Source: a virus
Strand: one strand, 5' to 3'
Length of the DNA: 26,149 bases
IMG/VR virus record: IMGVR_UViG_3300028590_000080
Span: 1-26,149 of that record
Positions 21,248 to 26,149 of this stretch are shown here, one piece after another. Numbering within the stretch: position 1 is the stretch's first letter; every line of letters starts with the position of its first letter. The notes under the pieces were generated by a model. The model saw only the letters and a list, made by a program, of their open reading frames with translations. It ran no database searches and was not told the origin of the DNA. A program made the position numbers and the translations under genes.

Positions 21248-22186
21248 ATGACGACCACCTTCCTTGTCCAAAGCACAGCACAAACGGTCGTTGCTTACCT
21301 GGAAACTCCAGGAGGCAGCGCAGCTGAAGACTTGACGGCGTCCGATGTACAAGTTGCACTCAAGAAGACTTCCGACACGTACTTTGTACCGAAGACTCTC
21401 ACAAACTCTGCGAGTGCTTCTGCCTCTATTGGCAGTGGTGCTGATGGTACTGTCGACGTTAGTGTCGCTGGCACAGCTGGTAACTCCTACACTATTGAGG
21501 TGGTGGTTCCAGCAGGCACTTCAGATCTTAGTGTCACAGTAGTAGGCACAGTCATCACAGTCAACTTGGCGGTATCCAGCGGTACGCCTATCGCTGCAGA
21601 GAACACTGCAGCCCTGATTGCTGCAGCCATCGATGCTGCAGGAACACAGGTAGAAGCTGATTACTCTGGAGACGGCTCTGATCCTATCAGTGCTGCAGAG
21701 GGTCCAACCCCCTTGGTTGGTGGTTCGGACGGTAACTTCACCCATCTTGGCGATGGCTTCTATGAGATTGACCTGACCGCAGCAGATACCTTGGTGCTGG
21801 GCAACTTGCACATTCGTATCACTGGCGGTGGGCTCAAGACCTCATTGCTTGTTGCGTATGTAGCAGCTTCCAACCCTGATGTTCCTCCTACATCTCCTTC
21901 CATCGCAACGTCTATCCTCTTCGGTTTCTTGAAGAAGGCAGACGGATCGGCTCTTGTTGGTGCCTCTGTGTACGCAAGGCCTCTGAGTTCTCCTACAGTT
22001 CTACACTCTGGTACTGAAGGTATGGGTGTAGGAACTGATGCAGTCACCACACGCAGTGACGCAAGTGGCTACTTCACACTGTCGTTGGCCGCAGGCATGG
22101 CAGTAGACTTCTCCATCCCAAGCATCAACTTCCGTCGCACGCTCACAGTTCCTGGTAGCACTACGAACGTGTTCGACATCGCATGA
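21248..22186 (+). CDS. Beta-rich virion protein with C-terminal Ig/CarboxypepD-like domain
   Basis: ATG 21248 has GGAG ten bases upstream; a longer frame runs back through the promoter and is rejected. The 312-residue product has a domain often seen in tail or neck proteins: GTAGNSYTIEVVVPAGT, then ITVNLAVSSG, TAALIAAAIDAAG and GGSDG (~65-165). The C-terminal ~90 residues fit a carboxypeptidase-regulatory-like beta sandwich: ILFGFLKKADGSALVGASVY, TTRSDASGYFTLSLAAG, INFRRTLTVPG. A structural role in the neck, collar or head surface is likely. No catalytic residues are seen. Confidence 0.75.
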   Translation: MTTTFLVQSTAQTVVAYLETPGGSAAEDLTASDVQVALKKTSDTYFVPKTLTNSASASASIGSGADGTVDVSVAGTAGNSYTIEVVVPAGTSDLSVTVVGTVITVNLAVSSGTPIAAENTAALIAAAIDAAGTQVEADYSGDGSDPISAAEGPTPLVGGSDGNFTHLGDGFYEIDLTAADTLVLGNLHIRITGGGLKTSLLVAYVAASNPDVPPTSPSIATSILFGFLKKADGSALVGASVYARPLSSPTVLHSGTEGMGVGTDAVTTRSDASGYFTLSLAAGMAVDFSIPSINFRRTLTVPGSTTNVFDIA

Positions 22187-22192
22187 GGTAAC

Positions 22193-23677
22193 ATGGGTCA
22201 TCCTACTAGTATCTCAGTATCTGTAGACGACACTGAGTACAGCAGGTACGAAGACGACCACAAGACCATTACTGCGACAGTAGTGGTGAGTGGTGGCGCT
22301 CCGTACACTACTGAGGAAGTCGTTGTGTCTTTGCGAAAGGCACGAAGGAATCGAGACGCTATCGTAGCGACTCAAACACTTTCGCTAGCAGCTGCTACAG
22401 ACCCGGACACGCAGGTAGTTGAGTTCAACCTACCAGACATCATAGACTCTGACTTGATCAATCTGGTTCGCCACGGAAAGTACTTCGTTCACGCAGAGTA
22501 TGTAGCCACTGAGGTGGAAGGTGAGTCAGACGACTTCGACGTACGTATTGTGACCATAGACAAGCTGAAGAGAGACTTCCTCTTTGGCTTGGACCTGCGT
22601 GCCACAGAGCTGAAGCAACTGCGCTACCAGCCTGTATCCATCACAGGTATCCGTATCACTGATGTCAGTAAGGGACAGCCTGAAGGCTTCGGCACCTTGA
22701 GCTACCACTACCATGTGGACGGCGCAACTACGATTCGCACACTAGCGTGGAACGGTGGTCCTTCTGTCTCCATTCCGTCCGCTGGTACATACCTTCTTCA
22801 GAGTGGGTCAACCGCCCCTGTAGCGCTGCCGCTACCAATCCCCATGGCAAATCCTGCCTACATCGAGGTTAGGGTACAGAGCGTAGCGTTGCTTCCTACT
22901 TCCTCGGTCACAGAGTCTGTCCTCATCGAGCGCACGAAGATGGATGACAAGGCACTTGCTGGATTCCTAGAGAACGCAACTAAGTGGTTGGAGGAAGACG
23001 AGCTGGCAGTCTATGTGGAGCCAACGAACGTAGTCAGCGAGGTAGATCCGACGACGATCCAATACTCCACAGGCATCGCTGACCCTACGCCCATCACCAC
23101 AGATGCTGACTACGACTTTGTCAAGAGTCCGCTCACATACTTCATCCCGTCCGGTGGATATCCTGGTTGGGTGTGGATACAGACTCCATTCCTCTCGATC
23201 CTCCGTGTCGACTCCTTGTACGGAGCTATCGCAGGTACGAGAGTCATCGACGTGGACTTGGAGTGGATTGAGCATTCGACAGAAGGTGGCTTCATCCAGC
23301 TTGTGCCGTTCAACACTGAGGTTGCGTTCGACTTCCTCGGTCTGATGTGGGTGAACTCGATCCACGGGGCAACAGAGCTGCCTAACTTCTGGCGATACAA
23401 CATGATCGTCGGTCTGCGAGAGGCATCCGCAGACATTCGTAACATCATTGCTAAGAAGGCGGCTATTGACGCGCTTACACTGGCTGGTCAGGCAATCCGC
23501 CCTGGTGTCGGCTCCTTGTCCCTTGGTCGAGATGGCGTATCTCAGTCTGTATCGTTCACTGCACAGCAGCAGTACGGTATGTTCAATGCAGCTATCCAGC
23601 GCTACAATGACGAGATCAAGGACACCATGCCGAAGCTCCGTGCTCGTTACCGTGGTGCAACGTTGGTGGTAGTATGA
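22193..23677 (+). CDS. Virion structural protein (neck or head-tail connector type)
   Basis: ATG 22193 follows GAGGTAAC. The 494-residue protein starts with beta-sandwich-like sequence (KTITATVVVSGGAPYTTEEV to about residue 115). The middle is another beta-rich region (THP-like turns, SLRYHYHVDGA-type strands), and the C-terminus is helical: LREASADIRNIIAKKAAIDA followed by VGSLSLGRDGVSQSVSFTA and a final helix. The C-terminal region resembles large structural proteins placed after capsid genes in big myoviruses, but I cannot name a family. Its stop overlaps the next ATG (ATGA). It is probably a connector or neck component. Confidence 0.75.
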   Translation: MGHPTSISVSVDDTEYSRYEDDHKTITATVVVSGGAPYTTEEVVVSLRKARRNRDAIVATQTLSLAAATDPDTQVVEFNLPDIIDSDLINLVRHGKYFVHAEYVATEVEGESDDFDVRIVTIDKLKRDFLFGLDLRATELKQLRYQPVSITGIRITDVSKGQPEGFGTLSYHYHVDGATTIRTLAWNGGPSVSIPSAGTYLLQSGSTAPVALPLPIPMANPAYIEVRVQSVALLPTSSVTESVLIERTKMDDKALAGFLENATKWLEEDELAVYVEPTNVVSEVDPTTIQYSTGIADPTPITTDADYDFVKSPLTYFIPSGGYPGWVWIQTPFLSILRVDSLYGAIAGTRVIDVDLEWIEHSTEGGFIQLVPFNTEVAFDFLGLMWVNSIHGATELPNFWRYNMIVGLREASADIRNIIAKKAAIDALTLAGQAIRPGVGSLSLGRDGVSQSVSFTAQQQYGMFNAAIQRYNDEIKDTMPKLRARYRGATLVVV

Positions 23678-24468
23678 CTATTCCTGGCGATTGGGACCTT
23701 CCCCTACTTGAAGAGTTCATTCAGACTCGCAGTGACTTGGTCATTTGGGAGAAGGCTATTTCTGCGCCCGAAAGGAACGAGGACCACTACGCTGGTCAAC
23801 TCCTGATTGAACAACGTAGAGGCAATCGTCCAGACATGGACGACACACATGATGGTGGCACTGGCTGGCGTTACCGTGACGCACAATACGCACGAGGCCT
23901 GATCACTGCGATCGAAGGAGGGCGCAACAAGCAGTTGCTGGAGATGGGTTACGCCATCCCCGGTGATTGTGTGTTCTCCCCTTCTATGGAACTTGGTCTC
24001 ATAGGTGACTTCGACAAGATTACTTTCACAGTACCAGCGGTTGTGGACGATGGTCAGGTGATCGTCCGAAACGCTGCGAACTTGGACACCAACGCAGGTC
24101 TCAACCACGACATTGAGACTTACGAGGACCGTCTCTGGTACATCCCAGCCAATCCGATTTGGTGTGAAGACGTGTATGGTATTGTGTACACGTATGGTAC
24201 AGACTACACATTCGACACCAGGAAGAAGCGTATCGTCTGGCTCGGAGCTAAGAAGCCTGATGACGGTGTGTCGTACACACTGAAGTACTCGGCCTTTCTG
24301 GAGTGGATTGCATACGCAACGCCATTCCACAGGTATGACCAAGGGCGTTCTCTTGGGCAGCGCGTGCTACTGAGGAAGCACCACGTACACAATGTGCGAA
24401 ACTTCCTGGACACGCCAACCAAGCGCATTGAAGAAGAGCTTGCGTTCACCTCTCGCACGAAGCTATGA
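23674..24468 (+). CDS. Putative neck/head-completion protein
   Basis: The ATG at 23674 overlaps the preceding stop (ATGA). The 264-residue product has a helical, charged N-terminal half (DLPLLEEFIQTRSDLVIWEK, RDAQYARGLITAIEGG). The C-terminal half is aromatic and beta-rich, with YEDRLWYIPANPIWCEDVYG, TYGTDYTFDTRKKRIVWLG and YTLKYSAFLEWIAYATP. The latter looks like the Tyr/Trp-rich beta domains of neck and baseplate proteins. Coupling with the genes on both sides suggests a stoichiometric connector set. The family is not recognised. Confidence 0.72.
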   Translation: MTIPGDWDLPLLEEFIQTRSDLVIWEKAISAPERNEDHYAGQLLIEQRRGNRPDMDDTHDGGTGWRYRDAQYARGLITAIEGGRNKQLLEMGYAIPGDCVFSPSMELGLIGDFDKITFTVPAVVDDGQVIVRNAANLDTNAGLNHDIETYEDRLWYIPANPIWCEDVYGIVYTYGTDYTFDTRKKRIVWLGAKKPDDGVSYTLKYSAFLEWIAYATPFHRYDQGRSLGQRVLLRKHHVHNVRNFLDTPTKRIEEELAFTSRTKL

Positions 24469-25091
24469 CACACGTCAACATATCGACATTCCCAGTGAAC
24501 CATCAGGTTACTGGCTTGGATATCGAGGTCCACCTCCCCAAGGGGTTGTTGGACATGAAGGCGTTTGAGAAGAAGTTGCCTAGAACGTTGAAGAACATCG
24601 CTAAGGATGCTAAGCAGTTCTGGGAGTCCGAAGCCGGCAGAAAGCTCAAGACAGCGCGTGTGAAGTATCGTGAGGGTGTCAAGGTCATTGCCTTGGATAA
24701 CAGAACCATCCTCATCGAGTTGGATGCTTTTGGTGCTACACTAGAGAAGAGCAAGGGCTTCGATATGAAGCCTGGATTCATGTCATCTCCTAACGTAAAG
24801 ATCAAGGGCCACCAGAAGCTTCCGAAGTTCGTCTCGCAGATGCTTCCCAAGGCTCCCATCAACGTAAAGACCATGACAAGGTACCTTATCATCCCTATGC
24901 GCTACTCACAAGGTGGTACCAAGTTCAGGACAGTCTCCGATAAGTCACCCAAGAACACGTGGATCTGGAAGCGTAAGGACGAGACAAGAGACCTTGAACT
25001 GTCGAATGAAGTAGTCAAGGAACTACAACAGCGCATCATTCCTGAGCACATCAAGGCGCTGATTGAAGAGGTCTGGAGGACATCCGTATGA
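24465..25091 (+). CDS. HK97 gp10-like neck/tail-completion protein (tentative)
   Basis: The ATG at 24465 overlaps the preceding stop. The 208-residue product is basic, with an N-terminal helix pair (AFEKKLPRTLKNIAKDAKQF), a central beta part (VKVIALDNRTILIELDAFGA) and LEKSKGFDMKPGFMSSPNVK. Later RYLIIPMRYSQGGTKFRTVS leads to W-I-W-K-R. The pattern of a helical start followed by E-x-G-x-x-x-F-D and a K-x-R-T-V-S strand resembles HK97 gp10-type tail-completion proteins. That likeness is weak and by eye only. Position between neck proteins supports a head-tail joining role. Confidence 0.65.
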   Translation: MTHVNISTFPVNHQVTGLDIEVHLPKGLLDMKAFEKKLPRTLKNIAKDAKQFWESEAGRKLKTARVKYREGVKVIALDNRTILIELDAFGATLEKSKGFDMKPGFMSSPNVKIKGHQKLPKFVSQMLPKAPINVKTMTRYLIIPMRYSQGGTKFRTVSDKSPKNTWIWKRKDETRDLELSNEVVKELQQRIIPEHIKALIEEVWRTSV

Positions 25092-26125
25092 TCATCCCAG
25101 AAGTCATCCTACATAGAGTTCTGGTGGCTGGTATACAGGCTATCCGAAAGGACCCTCGTATTCTGGACAACATGTTTCGCCAGAGTGATCATGCTTGGAG
25201 ACAGAAGCTCAAGAGCTTCGTCTTGAACAACACGATCGACATGAACTTCAACTACCCGCGCAACAGCACGCCAAAGCTGCCTGCGATCATCATCATGCTG
25301 CGCAGTGAGTCTGAGGGTAACACGTTCCTCGGCGACATGATGGGTGAGTACCCCAACTACGACATCCCAGATGCTGAGATGACAGTAGATACTCTTGGTG
25401 GTCACGCCGCTTCTGTATCTACGTTGCAGGGATTGCCGAAGAAGGTTATCGGCTCGCTTCCTGTGTCGTCGTCTTACCTCCACACGGACGGTACTTACCG
25501 AGTAGTTCTAGATGACGATGACGACAATCTTACGGACTACTACGAGACTTTTGAGGGTCTCACCAACTTCCCTAGCATGACAGCGTACGTTGTTGCTGGT
25601 AGGGGTGCGGGCCAGAAGGCACAGGTAACAGGTATATCGAACAATGTACTTGACTTGAGTACCAGTTTCGATCCAAACTTGGACAGTTCTAGCGTCATAG
25701 ACCTTCGTTTGACGAGCGATCCTGAGCGGTCGGTTGGGGAAACCCCAAGGGTGTATGAGCCTGGTGAGGATCTCATAAGGATCGGTGCCAACTTTGAGGC
25801 ACAGTACCAGGTCGAGTTTCTAGCTGGAACATCAGACGAGACGATTTTCCTGTATTCAGTTGTAAAGGCAATCCTCTTCTCCCAGAAGATGTTCATGGAG
25901 AGTCAAGGGTTGATGGCCCTCAAGATCAGCGGAGCGGAACTCGCACCAAGGAGTGAGTACGTTCCAACTGAAGCATACATGCGTGCGATGACGCTGTCGT
26001 TCACCTACGCGTTCGCCTTCCTCGAAGAGAGGGACGACACGTTCGAGAACATCAACATCAGTCTAGCAGTCAGGAATGCGTTCACGTCTGTGTGTGAGAA
26101 GATTGACCTCAACATCGAAATCTGA
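25088..26125 (+). CDS. Virion structural protein (tail terminator/neck type)
   Basis: ATG 25088 overlaps the preceding stop. The 345-residue protein has a helical N-terminus (VILHRVLVAGIQAIRKDPRI), a beta segment PKLPAIIIMLRSESEGN, an inserted beta domain (~130-215) with an acidic DDDDDN turn, and a return to an alpha/beta core: ANFEAQYQVEFLAGTSDETI, FLYSVVKAILFSQKMFM and RAMTLSFTYAFAFLEE. This split core, a helix, strand and long helix facing a sheet, is common in tail-terminator and tail-tube-attachment proteins of myoviruses. The exact role is not certain. It ends eight bases before the next start. Confidence 0.7.
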   Translation: MIIPEVILHRVLVAGIQAIRKDPRILDNMFRQSDHAWRQKLKSFVLNNTIDMNFNYPRNSTPKLPAIIIMLRSESEGNTFLGDMMGEYPNYDIPDAEMTVDTLGGHAASVSTLQGLPKKVIGSLPVSSSYLHTDGTYRVVLDDDDDNLTDYYETFEGLTNFPSMTAYVVAGRGAGQKAQVTGISNNVLDLSTSFDPNLDSSSVIDLRLTSDPERSVGETPRVYEPGEDLIRIGANFEAQYQVEFLAGTSDETIFLYSVVKAILFSQKMFMESQGLMALKISGAELAPRSEYVPTEAYMRAMTLSFTYAFAFLEERDDTFENINISLAVRNAFTSVCEKIDLNIEI

Positions 26126-26133
26126 GGTGAGTG

Positions 26134-26149
26134 ATGAGCGGCAAGGCTA
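26134..26149 (+). CDS. Start of the next structural gene (truncated by the window)
   Basis: ATG 26134 follows GAGGTG (26124-26129), and only MSGKA is visible. A GTG at 26131 is an alternative start. By position it should be a tail sheath or further tail/neck gene, but the sequence here cannot show that. Confidence 0.5.

Noticed and set aside
3119-22546. Scattered CGTACG/TACGTA palindromes
   Set aside because: Counted by eye they are only modestly above chance for 26 kb and fall within Val-Arg and Tyr-Val codons.
1-26149. Integrase, insertion sequence, att site or terminase
   Set aside because: No transposase, inverted repeats or direct-repeat borders were seen. The one integrase-like fold (14507-15808) lacks catalytic residues and sits in a virion operon.

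Overview
The window looks like the head and neck module of a large tailed bacteriophage (Caudoviricetes). The landmarks are portal, MuF-type head morphogenesis protein, prohead protease, probable scaffold, major capsid protein and a run of neck or head-tail connector proteins. There is no terminase and no complete tail gene, so the tail type cannot be read. Nearly everything is on the + strand, tightly packed and largely translationally coupled (many ATGA and TGATG stop/start overlaps). Lysine is almost always AAG, Shine-Dalgarno sites are AGGAG-like, promoters resemble TTGACA/TATAAT, and at least one promoter sits so close to its ATG that the message should be leaderless. Together with the moderately high GC this suggests an actinobacterial host, but that is an inference.

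Region 1 (1-1.6 kb) is an RNA-linked block. A 5'-truncated TROVE/Ro60-like protein with an intact vWA MIDAS is followed by about 300 bases of structured RNA: a hairpin, a possible pseudoknot, a degenerate tRNA-like cloverleaf (Thr, anticodon CGT), a normal tRNA-Gln(TTG) and a strong intrinsic terminator. Ro60 proteins bind Y RNAs, and bacterial Y RNAs can mimic tRNA, so this pairing deserves attention. Region 2 (1.6-6.9 kb) holds an S4-domain RNA-binding protein, a membrane protein with an HExxH motif, a small Cys-motif protein, a cupin protein, a 902-residue collagen-like plus coiled-coil protein and a small unknown.

Region 3 (6.9-13.7 kb) runs from the portal through an InPase-domain protein and several small unknowns to an 880-residue protein. 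That protein joins an N-terminal MuF domain to what looks like a PI3/4-kinase-like or HipA-like kinase fold, the architecture of MuF polymorphic effectors. Region 4 (13.7-16.8 kb) starts at a consensus promoter with a leaderless ATG. It holds small proteins, a winged-helix-like protein, a topoisomerase IB-like protein that appears to lack its catalytic residues, an unknown protein and a zinc ribbon. Region 5 (16.8-21.1 kb) begins with a near-perfect promoter that runs straight into an intrinsic-terminator-like hairpin (attenuator or sRNA). Protease, scaffold-like protein, major capsid protein with an Ig/FN3-like insertion, a hairpin and two small capsid-adjacent genes follow. Region 6 (21.1-26.1 kb) begins at a terminator/promoter pair and encodes five virion proteins of neck/connector type, plus the first codons of another gene.

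Two patterns cross gene boundaries. Several unrelated proteins between 3.7 and 16.8 kb end in a similar short peptide around L-Y-V-R/K. Most proteins from 6.4 to 18.6 kb carry repeated K-S or K-G sites in a hydrophobic/acidic context, densest in the scaffold-like protein. I infer packaging and/or maturation-protease processing signals for head proteins and injected cargo. The domain calls are from reading motifs; no database or structure search was possible.
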